Below are positions 29,955-39,700 of a stretch of 64,000 nucleotides of DNA, piece after piece (within the stretch, counting starts at the first letter, position 1; every line of letters begins with the position of its first letter). The notes below the pieces were generated by a model, which had not been told where the DNA came from, searched no databases, and saw only the letters and a program-made list of their open reading frames with translations. This stretch comes from Candidatus Lindowbacteria bacterium RIFCSPLOWO2_12_FULL_62_27 (GTDB lineage Bacteria > Lindowbacteria > 2-12-FULL-62-27): NCBI GenBank assembly GCA_001784175.1, contig MFPR01000041.1:57449-121448 (forward strand), written 5' to 3'. The position numbers and the translations under genes are program-made.

Positions 29955-32714
29955 ATGATTCGCCGGGCTTTCGCCGGAATCGTGGCAGCCGGCCTGCTGA
30001 TTGCGCTGTCTCCGGCATTCGTCCACGCCGTGCCGAACGACACCATCGCTGACCGCGTCCTCGGCCAGCCTGGATTTGAGTCGGCAACCACCGAGACTTC
30101 CGCGACCGGCATGACCCGGCCGATCGGTATTGCCGTCGACGCCAGGGGGCGACTGTATGTGTCCGAAGAGCTCAACAACCGCATCCTCGTTTTCGACAGT
30201 CCCGCGGCCGGGGATACCACGGCGGACACCGTCCTCGGCCAGGCGAATTTCACGACCGGTGACTCGCTCATCTCGCGCACCGGCCTGTCGTTTCCCACCG
30301 GCATGGCGTTCGACTCGTTCGGGCGGCTCTATGTGTCCGAGTTCAGAAACCACCGCGTTCTCATTTACGACAGTCCGACATCGGGCGACACGACGGCCGA
30401 CACGGTTCTCGGCCAGGCTAATTTTACGACGGCCATCGCCGCCACAACCCGAACCGGAATGAGCGGCCCAAGCGGCGTCGCGATTGACGCCTTTGGGCGC
30501 CTCTATGTCTCCGAGTTCACCAACAACCGCATTCTCATTTTCGACAGCCCGACATCGGGCGACACGACGGCCGACACGGTTCTGGGCCAGCCCAACTTTA
30601 CGACAAGCGTTGACATCACGACCCGCGACGGCATGTCGGCCCCGGACGGAATTGCGCTGGATACATTTGGCCGGCTCTACGTCGCCGACCGGGGCAACAA
30701 TCGCATTCTGATTTTCGACACACCTGCGTCAGGCGACACGACGGCCGACACGCTTCTTGGCCAGCCCAATTATATAACGGCCACCCCCACGACGACTGCG
30801 AACGGCTTGCGAGTCCCGCGCGGACTCGCGATCGACGCCGCCGGACGACTGTATGTCGCGGACAGGGACAACCATCGCGTTCTCATTTTCGATAATCCGG
30901 CGAATGACACGACCGCCGACACCGTCCTCGGCGAGCCGGACTTCCTGACTCGGGGCGCCACCACGAATTCATCCGGCATGAGCAGTCCCGCCGGCGTCGC
31001 CGTCGATACCGCGGGACGTCTCTACGTGGCCGACCGGTCGAACAGCCGCGTTCTTGTTTTCTTCGCGAATCCGCGCATTTCGCAGACGACGCGATCGAAC
31101 AACCATCAGCGCGGGCAAATCTATGCGGCATTGTCCCTGCCATTCGAGTTCGCCGGGAAAGACAGCGACGGCATCGCGCTGTCGGGCCGGACGCCGGCCT
31201 ACAGCGTGTCGTTCGCTCCGTCCGGCGCGAGTGGATATTCTCTTGATACGTTGGGCATCAGGTCGACATCCGCCTCGGGTACCGCGGCCGTCCGCCTGAC
31301 GCTCGGCGACAAAAACGGCGTCTATCAGGTGACAGCCACGATCGACGACACGACCGCCGTGTTCACGGCATATTCGGATTCGATCAACATCTCGGCCCAA
31401 ACCTGGACGATGTTCGGCCCGAACAAAAATCCGACGACCGCCACCCGCGCAGGCGTCATCGAGGACGACGGATTCGGCACGCTCGATTCAGTCTCCACGA
31501 CTCTATCAAGCGGCTACGTTGTCTACTGGTCGAATCCGGCGATATCGCCCGACTCCGCGTACGGCCTCTTTGTCACGCCGGCGACCATCGACACGGGGCG
31601 GTCCTACTGGCTCTACAGCGCCGCCGCCAAAACGCTCGACGTCGACGGCACGGTGCTGACGGAAACGCTGTCCATCCGCATCTCTCCGGGCTGGAACATG
31701 GTTTCGAATCCGTTTCCGTATTTCATTGATTTCGACTCCGACATCCAGTTTCAAGTGGACGGCGGAACCAAGAAAAGCCCGCAGCTCGCGCAAACCGACA
31801 GCATCGCCGACGGCGTGATCTTCTGGTATGACAACGCCAACACGACCTTCCGCTGGGGCCCGCGCGCAAGTCCGGCGTCGTCCACCGCCGCGACCGCGTC
31901 GAGCCTTCAGCTCAAGCCTTTCACAGGCTACGAAATCTACGCGCACCAAACCTGCACGATGCACTTTTACCCTAACCCGCGGGATCCTGCCTCGTCGACG
32001 GTGTTGAATCAGACACCGGCGCCCAGATACACGGCGGAGAACCCCCTCTCCCCCGCAGGGGGAGAGGGTTGGGGTGAGGGGGTCCGGTCCGCCTTTTCCT
32101 CGTATTATTCAAGCGGCGGAACGTCGGACTGGGAAATCCAGCTCTCCGCGTCCGGCACAAACGGCTCGCAAACCGCAGGCGACATCGACAACTACGTGGG
32201 CGTTCGCGCGGCCGGTTCGCTCACCGTGCGGGACGCCCCCGCATCGCCGGGCGGCGGAATGGGTTTGAGCGTGGCGCCGTACGGACAGGCGGGAACCTAC
32301 GCGCTTCATTACGCCGTGTCCCCCGCGGACGCGACGTGGGACGTGAACGTGTATTCCTCCGCCGTCGGGAACGTGACGATTTCCGCTTCGGGATTGTCGG
32401 GCTTGCCCTCGACCGTCTCATCGCTTTTGCTGCAGGACCTGACAACGGGAACCGTTACCGACATGAAAACTTCGCCTTACACCTACGCATCTTCAGCCGC
32501 CGAAACGCGCATATTCCATCTCTCGGCAACGGGCGTCCTGCCGAGTTCGTCCTCGTCCGTCAAGGCGATCTACCCTGCGGCCTGTCTCATCGCCAAAACG
32601 TTCAACGCCGCCGGATGCGCCGGCTTCGCGCATCCCTTCCGCCGCCTGCGGGATTTTCTGCTCGGATCGCCCTGCGGCCGCGCTCTCGTGGAAACCTATT
32701 ACCGCATCTACTAA
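29955..32714 (+). CDS. Secreted six-bladed NHL propeller protein with CFI-box-like C-terminus
   Basis: 919 residues from ATG 29955, chosen because the signal peptide (MIRRAFAGIVAAGLLIAL) begins there. Six NHL-type repeats of ~50-58 residues follow (for example GIALDTFGRLYVADRGNNRI and TTADTVLGQANFTT), encoded at about 30108-31080; some units share long identical DNA. A beta-rich central part follows (residues ~375-690). The C-terminal end CLIAKTF, then FRRLRDFLLGSPCGRALVETYYRIY (shown as FRRLRDFLLG and SPCGRALVETYYRIY), looks like a degenerate CFI-box C-terminal sorting helix of secreted proteins. The segment at 32042-32083 encodes PLSPAGGEGWGEG, an inserted repeat. Function not known; likely cell-surface. 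Confidence 0.75.
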   Translation: MIRRAFAGIVAAGLLIALSPAFVHAVPNDTIADRVLGQPGFESATTETSATGMTRPIGIAVDARGRLYVSEELNNRILVFDSPAAGDTTADTVLGQANFTTGDSLISRTGLSFPTGMAFDSFGRLYVSEFRNHRVLIYDSPTSGDTTADTVLGQANFTTAIAATTRTGMSGPSGVAIDAFGRLYVSEFTNNRILIFDSPTSGDTTADTVLGQPNFTTSVDITTRDGMSAPDGIALDTFGRLYVADRGNNRILIFDTPASGDTTADTLLGQPNYITATPTTTANGLRVPRGLAIDAAGRLYVADRDNHRVLIFDNPANDTTADTVLGEPDFLTRGATTNSSGMSSPAGVAVDTAGRLYVADRSNSRVLVFFANPRISQTTRSNNHQRGQIYAALSLPFEFAGKDSDGIALSGRTPAYSVSFAPSGASGYSLDTLGIRSTSASGTAAVRLTLGDKNGVYQVTATIDDTTAVFTAYSDSINISAQTWTMFGPNKNPTTATRAGVIEDDGFGTLDSVSTTLSSGYVVYWSNPAISPDSAYGLFVTPATIDTGRSYWLYSAAAKTLDVDGTVLTETLSIRISPGWNMVSNPFPYFIDFDSDIQFQVDGGTKKSPQLAQTDSIADGVIFWYDNANTTFRWGPRASPASSTAATASSLQLKPFTGYEIYAHQTCTMHFYPNPRDPASSTVLNQTPAPRYTAENPLSPAGGEGWGEGVRSAFSSYYSSGGTSDWEIQLSASGTNGSQTAGDIDNYVGVRAAGSLTVRDAPASPGGGMGLSVAPYGQAGTYALHYAVSPADATWDVNVYSSAVGNVTISASGLSGLPSTVSSLLLQDLTTGTVTDMKTSPYTYASSAAETRIFHLSATGVLPSSSSSVKAIYPAACLIAKTFNAAGCAGFAHPFRRLRDFLLGSPCGRALVETYYRIY
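32042..32083. repeat. Palindromic C/G-rich repeat inserted in frame
   Basis: A hairpin with perfect 11-base arms, CCCTCTCCCCC-GCA-GGGGGAGAGGG (32044-32068), is followed by TTGGGGTGAGGGGG. This is a very common interspersed repeat type in bacterial genomes, often translated as PLSPAGGEGWGEG, as here. It interrupts the beta-region of the NHL protein without breaking the frame. A related fragment appears at the window end (~63964-63990). Confidence 0.8.
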
Positions 32715-32730
32715 CCGATATGGAGGAATG

Positions 32731-33225
32731 ATGACCGTGCAACAGGGAGTTGACAACAGGACGGACACCGCCGATCGAAAAGTGAAATTGGGACGCGTCG
32801 CCTATGGCGCCGCCACCATCGCGGCTTTCGATATTCTTGCAGGCGAACCGATACTCAAAATCGAAGGCCCGGAGGTCTCGGTTCCAGACCGATACACCAT
32901 CCAGATTGACGAGGATACTCATATCGTTCCGGATGAGATGGCCGGCCGATATCTCAATCACCATTGTTCGCCAAACGCACGTTTTGATTTCGACACCTGG
33001 ACGCTCGTGGCGACGCGATTCATCAAACAGGGAGAGGAGATCGCATTCAACTATCTCACCACGGAATGGGACATGGCCGCCCCCTTCGACTGTTTCTGCG
33101 AATCCAGGGCATGTTTCGGCAGGATCGCCGGCTACAAGAATCTGACGGACGCGCAGAAGTCGCAGTGCGAACCGTGGTGCTCTCCGTTCCTCCGGTCGAA
33201 AATGGCCGCCGCTGTCCGGCCGTGA
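32731..33225 (+). CDS. SET-domain protein (putative protein lysine methyltransferase)
   Basis: 164 residues. ATG at 32731 is best placed behind GGAGG (32722-32726); an adjacent ATG at 32728 is too close. The SET core has the SAM and pseudoknot motifs: YLNHHCSPNARF (the NHxCxPN box) and EEIAFNYLTTEWDM, with GRVAYGAATIAAFDILAGEP as the opening strands. A post-SET-like cysteine cluster follows (CFCESRACFG, then CEPWC), which in relatives binds zinc and closes the active site. Bacterial SET proteins methylate lysines in proteins; the substrate is unknown. The stop overlaps the GTG start of the decarboxylase by 4 bases, so the two are co-translated. Confidence 0.85.
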   Translation: MTVQQGVDNRTDTADRKVKLGRVAYGAATIAAFDILAGEPILKIEGPEVSVPDRYTIQIDEDTHIVPDEMAGRYLNHHCSPNARFDFDTWTLVATRFIKQGEEIAFNYLTTEWDMAAPFDCFCESRACFGRIAGYKNLTDAQKSQCEPWCSPFLRSKMAAAVRP

Positions 33226-34442
33226 AAGAAACGGCCACCCTGCCGTGGTGGTGTGACCGGCGCCTGATCCCGGAGGGATCGGGGCTCGTCTTGAACGGCG
33301 CGCCCGTCGCCGATCTGGCGTCGTCGCTCGGCACGCCCCTCTATCTCTACAGCGCGTCGCGCGTGCGGGACCGGCTGGCGGGCCTTCGCGAATCGCTCGC
33401 GTCGGTCGGCCTCGACAGCCGCATATACTACGCGATGAAGGCCAATCGCCACCCGGGCCTTCTCGACCTGATCCGCGCCGAGCGTGACGTCGGCATCGAC
33501 GCCTGCTCGCCCCGTGAAGTCGAAACGGCGATCGAGGCGGGATTTCGGCCCGGGGAGATTTCCCTCACGGCCTCGATGCTCAGCAACCGCGACCTCGCCG
33601 CGCTGGCGGCGAGCCGCGTCCACGTGAACCTCGATACCGTTTCCGCGATCCGGCGGTTCGGCCGCGCGGCCCCGCGCGGCGCGCGGATCGGACTACGCGT
33701 CGATCCCGGAGTCGACGCCGGATACGCCGTCGCCGCCTCCAAACTCTCTTACGGCCGGGCCAAACTGGGACTGCCGGCCGCGCGGTTGCCGGATGCTCTC
33801 GATGAGGCCGAACGGGCGGGCCTTGCGGTCGATACGCTCCACATGCATCTCGGATGGGGACTGCAGGAAAGCGACGCGGGCGCGTTCGATCAGGCGTTGG
33901 CTGTGCTGGCCGCGCAAATTCCCAAGATTCCCGATTTGCAAGTCGTCAATATTGGCGGCGGGCTCGGCGCGCGACATCGCGAGGATGATCGTCCGCTCGC
34001 GCTTGACGCGTGGGCCGCGGCCGTTCGCCGGCGCCTCGGCGGGAGCGGCCTGACACTGGCCTGCGAGCCCGGCACCCTGCTGGTCGCCGCCGCCGGCGTC
34101 CTGGTGGTTGAAGTCAACACGGTGAACGAAAAGGACGGCCGGACGTGGGTGGGCGTCGACGCGGGACACAACATCAACGTCTATCCGCTGCACTACAAGA
34201 TTCCGCTCGAGGTCGTACATGTGACTCGTCCGCTCGATTCGCCCGCGCGCGTGGTGACGATCGTCGGCAATATCAACGAAGCCGGTGACGTCTTCGCCCA
34301 AGACGTGCGGCTCCCCGAAATCCGCGAGGGCGATCTGCTCGCCTTCCTGCCGGCCGGGGCCTACGGGGCGAGCATGTCGAGCGACCACTGTCTGCGCGGA
34401 AACCCGCGTGAATTTCTCATCGACAAGGAGGGCGGGTCCTGA
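33222..34442 (+). CDS. PLP-dependent decarboxylase, diaminopimelate/ornithine decarboxylase family
   Basis: Fold-type III PLP enzyme, 406 residues from a GTG at 33222 that overlaps the SET gene as GTGA. The PLP lysine is Lys73 in YYAMKANRHP. Other motifs: HMHLGWGLQ (usually HxHxGS), VVNIGGGLG for phosphate binding, and CEPGTLLVAAAGVL. The cross-subunit motif normally reading CESGD in DapDC is NINEAGD here, so the catalytic Cys is replaced; the closing motif is GAYGASMSSDHC. These changes suggest a substrate other than meso-diaminopimelate, or a decarboxylase-like enzyme acting on a different amino acid. The coupling with a SET methyltransferase and a transporter is unusual. Confidence 0.83.
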   Translation: MKETATLPWWCDRRLIPEGSGLVLNGAPVADLASSLGTPLYLYSASRVRDRLAGLRESLASVGLDSRIYYAMKANRHPGLLDLIRAERDVGIDACSPREVETAIEAGFRPGEISLTASMLSNRDLAALAASRVHVNLDTVSAIRRFGRAAPRGARIGLRVDPGVDAGYAVAASKLSYGRAKLGLPAARLPDALDEAERAGLAVDTLHMHLGWGLQESDAGAFDQALAVLAAQIPKIPDLQVVNIGGGLGARHREDDRPLALDAWAAAVRRRLGGSGLTLACEPGTLLVAAAGVLVVEVNTVNEKDGRTWVGVDAGHNINVYPLHYKIPLEVVHVTRPLDSPARVVTIVGNINEAGDVFAQDVRLPEIREGDLLAFLPAGAYGASMSSDHCLRGNPREFLIDKEGGS

Positions 34443-34447
34443 CGTCT

Positions 34448-36778
34448 TTGGTGAGCGGGATCCTCGGCGTCTGCCGGATCGAGCGCGAAGACGCCCCGGC
34501 GTTCGTCCGGATGGCCCTGCTGGTCCTGCCGGCGTCGGCCGTGATCGCGGCGCTCCAGGTCATCACGTATTCGCTCTTCGTGTTCCATGTCGGCATGGCG
34601 TCGATCTCCTGGCGATACATCTTCTCCGCGGTCTTTCTGTGCGTCTTCGGCGGATTCGCGATGCCGGCGCTCGCCGGCGCCGATTCGTTCAGGGGATACC
34701 GGCGAACGGTCCTCGGTTGTTCGATCTCTCTCGGAGTCTGTGCGCTGTCCATGGGCGCCCACCGGCCGATCGTCTTCTACCTGGCGTCGGCCATCGCCGC
34801 GCTGACGGAGGCGCTGAGTTATTTCGTCTTCTGGAAAATGATTTACGAGGTCTGCGAAAGTGATCGGGCGGACCGGATCTTCTCCCCGGTCGTCGGCCTT
34901 TCCGTCCTCGGCGGCGCGATCGGGTGCATCGGCACCGGGATCATCGTCGAGTCGATCGACGCGTCGCTTCTGCTGTTCGTTTCCGCAGTCTTGCTGCCGA
35001 CGACGCTCCTCGCGGCCCGCGCGCTCGAGCGCGTCGCGTACGCGGGCGACCCGAAGCCGGGCGCGGCGCCCTGGAGCGAACTCAAGGAAACGGTGCGTGC
35101 TGTGCGCCATCAACCGCTGGCGCGCCTGCTCATCATCGGCATGCTCATCAGCGTCGGCATCTCGTGCCTGTCGGACTGCCTGTACAACGTCATGGTCGTC
35201 TGGAAGTTCACTCTCAACGGAGAAATTCTCGAGCAGAAGCTCGTGTCCTTCTACGCGTATTTCGACGCCATCACGGCGATCCTCACGGTCGCCGTCTACT
35301 TCTTCCTGATCGGTCCGATCATGAATCGCCTCGGCGCGGCGCGCGCCCAATTGCTTCTTCCGGGCGTTCTCTGCTCGGGGTTCAGCCTGGTCGTCGTCGC
35401 CGGAGTCCTCAAGGAAACGGCCGTGACGCTGGGCCTCACGCTCGGCATGCGCCTCGGCCAACTGCTCTGCGCCAACAGCGTCCACGCCTACGCGATCGAT
35501 CCCATCGATGACGCCGCGCTGGAGAATGAGAGTTCCGCGACCAAGGACCTCCGGAACGCAACGATCCTGCAAATATCCTACTGCGTCTCCGGCGTCGCCA
35601 TCCTGCTCACCGAAACCGTCCCCCTCGTGTATTTGGCCGGCCTCTCGATGGCGGCCGCCGCCGTGTACCTCGGCGTCGCGCTTCGCATGAAACGCGTCTA
35701 CCTGGAGGAACAAGAGGAGGATCCCGGCGCGGGAGTGCTCTTTCCGGCGGCGCGCGCCATCGTCCTTGCGATCGCCGGCACACTCGCGGCGGCGGTCGTG
35801 GCGTATGCCGTCATGTACGCTCTTTCGTTCAGGTCGGTTGGGGTCGAGGCCGTGAAAACTGCCGCCGCTCCGGCCGGGGCGCAAACCGGCGCCGCTCCCG
35901 CGTCGGGACAGGCGGCAGTCGATGAGGGGACGCGGGTGGAGATCCGTGAACGGGAGACGGCGACGGCGGGCGCGCGCGCGGCCGCCGAGGAAGCCGGCGA
36001 GGCGCACGCGAAGGCCGAGGCGCGGGTCGACGAGGCCGCTGCGAAATTGGAAGTTCTCGTCGGCGGCATGAAAGACAATCCGCTGTTGAAATCCCTGACC
36101 CAGCACCAGAACTTTTTCGATCAGAGCCAGGGTCTGAACAAACTCCTGCGGGATCTTCGAGACGAGGCCCGGCGGACCGGCCGGCGCTTTCAGGAACTGT
36201 CCGACACCGCCGCCTATCTCGCGGACCTTGTCGAGCTGGCCCGAAACCCCGGCGGCCCCATGGCCGCGAAATATCCGCGGGAAGCTGAACTTGTGCGGGC
36301 CTCGATCGCGCGCCGAAACGCGGAACCCGCCGACGCCGGGGAGTCGGGCGCGCCGGAGATCGTCTTCCGCGTCGAACCCGGCGTGCTCGTGCTTTCGACG
36401 GAAAACAGTGCCTCGAAATCCATCTCGGGCCTGTCGGTCACCCTCGCGGGCGGGGGATTCAAGGACGGCGACGTCATTGTGATGCAGGTTGACGCGCCGG
36501 GAGAACCGTGGTCGTGGAAATTCACAGCCGGAGAGCCGTTCAACGTCTCCTCGCGCCTCAAGCGATATTCGATCGACCTGTCGGCGTCCGGCCGCGCGGA
36601 GCGATCGGGTGCCGGCATCGCGATCGCGGCCGATTGTGTCGTCACCTTTACGGACGTCGCCATGGTCGGCGAATACGCGTGGACGGGGTCGATCGCCGTT
36701 TTCCGTGACGGCCGGCGGATTGGCTCGCGTCCGTTCAAACTCGTCGTGACGCCGGGCGCGGCGGTCACAGGCCCGTGA
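34448..36778 (+). CDS. MFS-like transporter (ATP/ADP-translocase-like) with coiled-coil and beta-sandwich C-terminus
   Basis: 776 residues from TTG or the adjacent GTG at 34448-34453. The first ~430 residues hold about 12 membrane helices (VLPASAVIAALQVITYSLFV; FSPVVGLSVLGGAIGCIGTG; LLIIGMLISVGISCLSDCLY; SYCVSGVAILLTETVPLVYL) in an arrangement like MFS and Npt/Tlc nucleotide transporters. One more helix near residues 438-460 leads to an Ala/Glu-rich coiled coil (ERETATAGARAAAEEAG, residues ~495-545), more helices, then a beta-sandwich (residues ~635-775). Substrate unknown; nucleotide or amine transport is only a possibility. Its stop overlaps the giant gene start by 4 bases (GTGA). Confidence 0.7.
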   Translation: MVSGILGVCRIEREDAPAFVRMALLVLPASAVIAALQVITYSLFVFHVGMASISWRYIFSAVFLCVFGGFAMPALAGADSFRGYRRTVLGCSISLGVCALSMGAHRPIVFYLASAIAALTEALSYFVFWKMIYEVCESDRADRIFSPVVGLSVLGGAIGCIGTGIIVESIDASLLLFVSAVLLPTTLLAARALERVAYAGDPKPGAAPWSELKETVRAVRHQPLARLLIIGMLISVGISCLSDCLYNVMVVWKFTLNGEILEQKLVSFYAYFDAITAILTVAVYFFLIGPIMNRLGAARAQLLLPGVLCSGFSLVVVAGVLKETAVTLGLTLGMRLGQLLCANSVHAYAIDPIDDAALENESSATKDLRNATILQISYCVSGVAILLTETVPLVYLAGLSMAAAAVYLGVALRMKRVYLEEQEEDPGAGVLFPAARAIVLAIAGTLAAAVVAYAVMYALSFRSVGVEAVKTAAAPAGAQTGAAPASGQAAVDEGTRVEIRERETATAGARAAAEEAGEAHAKAEARVDEAAAKLEVLVGGMKDNPLLKSLTQHQNFFDQSQGLNKLLRDLRDEARRTGRRFQELSDTAAYLADLVELARNPGGPMAAKYPREAELVRASIARRNAEPADAGESGAPEIVFRVEPGVLVLSTENSASKSISGLSVTLAGGGFKDGDVIVMQVDAPGEPWSWKFTAGEPFNVSSRLKRYSIDLSASGRAERSGAGIAIAADCVVTFTDVAMVGEYAWTGSIAVFRDGRRIGSRPFKLVVTPGAAVTGP

Positions 36779-39700
36779 ATCGATCCCGAAAACGGATTCG
36801 TGCGAATCGGGCGCCGGCCCTGCTTTTTTTACTCCTGATCGCTTTTCCCGCCCTTGCCGCCGACATCACCGGCAGGGCGCTCGTCCCGCTGAAAGACGGC
36901 TCGCAGGCGTATGTATTCCTCCTGAACAACTACGACCGGACCCGGGACGGGGAAATTTACGTCATCGTCACCTCGGGCGGAACGCGCACCGCGTACAAGC
37001 CGCAGGAGAATATTCTCGACGCGCCCGCGCAGAAGGGGAGCTGGGGCGTCAAACTCAGGGGCGATGTCCAGATCTCGATGGTCGAGGTCGTGCTCTACGG
37101 AAACCCGCCCGCGCCGGTTTCCGCGCCCGTCCTCGCGTTGCCTCCCGCCCTTGCGGGCAAATGGACGCTCTCCGACCGTATGGCCGGCGCGCTCACGCTG
37201 AAACTCGAGGCCGAGGGCGACGCGGCGAAGGGATACACGCTGACCGGCAAGGCATCGGTCAAGGACGCGGGCGAGTTCGCCGTCACCGGCACGTGGAATC
37301 CGGCGAAGCCCAGCGCGCCCCTCATCATCGAAACCTCGAATGTTTTCAAACAACTCCTCGAAGGGCTGCTCGGCCAGTCGTACCCGGCGGACGCATTTTC
37401 GCTCGGAGAAAAAATCACCGCGATAATCAACCTCCCGACGGAATGGACCGCGCAGCTTAAGAAGGGCATCAAATCGCAGGACGACCTCAAGGCATTCTCC
37501 GCCGGACAGGTGGCGGTAGGCATCGCGGTTCCGTTCACGCTGAAAATCGACCCGACAAAACCGGCGTTCAACCTGATGGCGAGGATCAACCCGGTGGCCA
37601 AGACGGTGAGCCTGTCTCTTGGCGCGGGACAGAAATGGGATAAGCCGTTTGACTTTCTGCCTGTGTCGTTCGACCAGATCGCGCTGACAACCGATTTCAA
37701 ATTCGAGAGCCTGAACGCGAAGGCGGCCGGCAACATCGAGTTCTTCGGACTGATTCCGGTGGATTTGGATATGATCACACTCAAGGGCATGAAGCCGGAC
37801 TTGAAACTCACGATCAAGCCAGACGTGAACATCCTCATCGGCGCGCTGGGCAAGCTCGAAATTCCGGTTGAGCTCAAAGATATTTTCCTGCCGGTACTCA
37901 ACAAGCTCGAGTTCGGGACGTTTAATCTCGGCGGCTTGGGCGACCTCGGCATCAGCGGCAAACTGCCGTCGCTGAAGATGGACTTTAAAATCAAGACGTT
38001 GCATTTCGACCGCACGTTCAATCTCGACATGCCCGAATTCAGTTTCCGGAAACCGGCCCTCTTCATCGCCGAGCTTGGCAAGATCGTCCTGCCGGAACTC
38101 AAGGCGAACTTCGACATCATCCTGGCGGATCTGGCGTTTGACGGGCTGATCGGCAAATGGACGCTGGCGGACTTGAGCATCGATGTTGGATCGATCAAGG
38201 TCACGGCCGAGGGCGACCCGATGGCGGGCTATGACCTCGCGTGCGCGATCACGGTGAAGGACGTCGGCACGATGAACGCCGTCGGCAAATGGAGCCCGGC
38301 CGCGCCGCTTGCGCCCGTCACGTTTCATGTTGACAACATCTTCAAGTCCGCGTTCGAGGGGCTACTGGGCGGCGCGTATCCGTCGGAGGCGTTTTCGCTC
38401 GACGAGAAAATCGACGTGACGGTGGGGCTCGACCCGAATTGGGTGGAACAATTGAAAAAAGGATCGAAAGGCGCGACGACCATCAAGACCGGGACCTACA
38501 CCCTGGTCGCGAAGATGCCGTTCAAATTAAAACTCGACCCGATGAAGCCGATGTTCAATCTGACGGCGACGATCGACGCCGTGGCGAAGACCGTGGCCGT
38601 GGGGCTGGACGAAGGTCAGAAGTGGGATCAGCCATTCGATTTCCTGCCGGTCACGTTCGACAAGATCGACCTCACATCCGATTTTAAATTCGAGAGCCTG
38701 AACGCGAAGGCGGCCGGCAACATCGAATTTTTCGGAGCGATCCCGGCGAGTCTCGATATGATCACGCTCAAGGGCATGAAGCCGGACCTGAAACTCACGA
38801 TCAAGCCCGACGTGAACATCCTCATCGGCGCGCTGGGCAAACTCGACATCCCGATTGAGCTGAAAGACATCTTTATCCCGCTTCTCGATAAATTCGAGTT
38901 TGGCGCGTTTGAGCTCGGCGGGATCGGCGACCTCGGCATCAGCGGGAAACTGCCGTCGCTCAAAATGGACTTCAAACTCAAACTCCCGAACTTCGAGCAC
39001 ACCTTCAAATTGGACATGCCCGAATTCAATTTCCGCAAGCCCGATCTCTTCACCGCCGAACTCGGTAAAATCGTTCTGCCCGTCCTCCAGGCGAATCTGC
39101 CCGATATCACAATGGGCCTGGCGCTCGAGCTTGCAACGGGCAAATGGCCGCTGGTGGATTTGAATATCGACCTCGTGAAACTGAAACTCGACGCGGAAGG
39201 CGATCCGACCAAGGGATTCACGCTCGACGGCGTCATCACCGTCAAGGATCTCGGCGACTTCAAAGTGAACGGCCTCTGGGGCAAGGACGATCCTTCAAAA
39301 GTCGTGTTCGACGTGGACAACGCCGCCCAGTCAGTTTTAGACGCGACGATCGGCAAGGCCGTGCCGAAGGACTGGTTCAAGATGGGCGACAAGATAACCG
39401 TGACGGCGACGCTCGACAAGGAGTGGTCGGACCAGCTCACGAAGGGCGCCAAGGCGGCGAACCCGTTTGACAAGGGAAACTTTACAGTCGATATCTCGTT
39501 CCCGCTCACGCTGAAATTCGACCCGACGAAAGATGCGTTCAAACTGACCGCGCACATCGACCCGCAGGCCAAGACGGCGACGATTGGCCTCGACGCGGGG
39601 CAGACGTGGTCGGACCCGTTCGGATATCTTCCCGTGACGTTCACCCAAATTGACATGGCGTCGGACGTGAAGTTCTCGAAGATAGCGATGACGTCGACCG

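Noticed and set aside
34361-36106. A 581-residue open frame on the minus strand
   Set aside because: Antisense to the MFS-like gene; low-complexity charged translation, no start signal or family.
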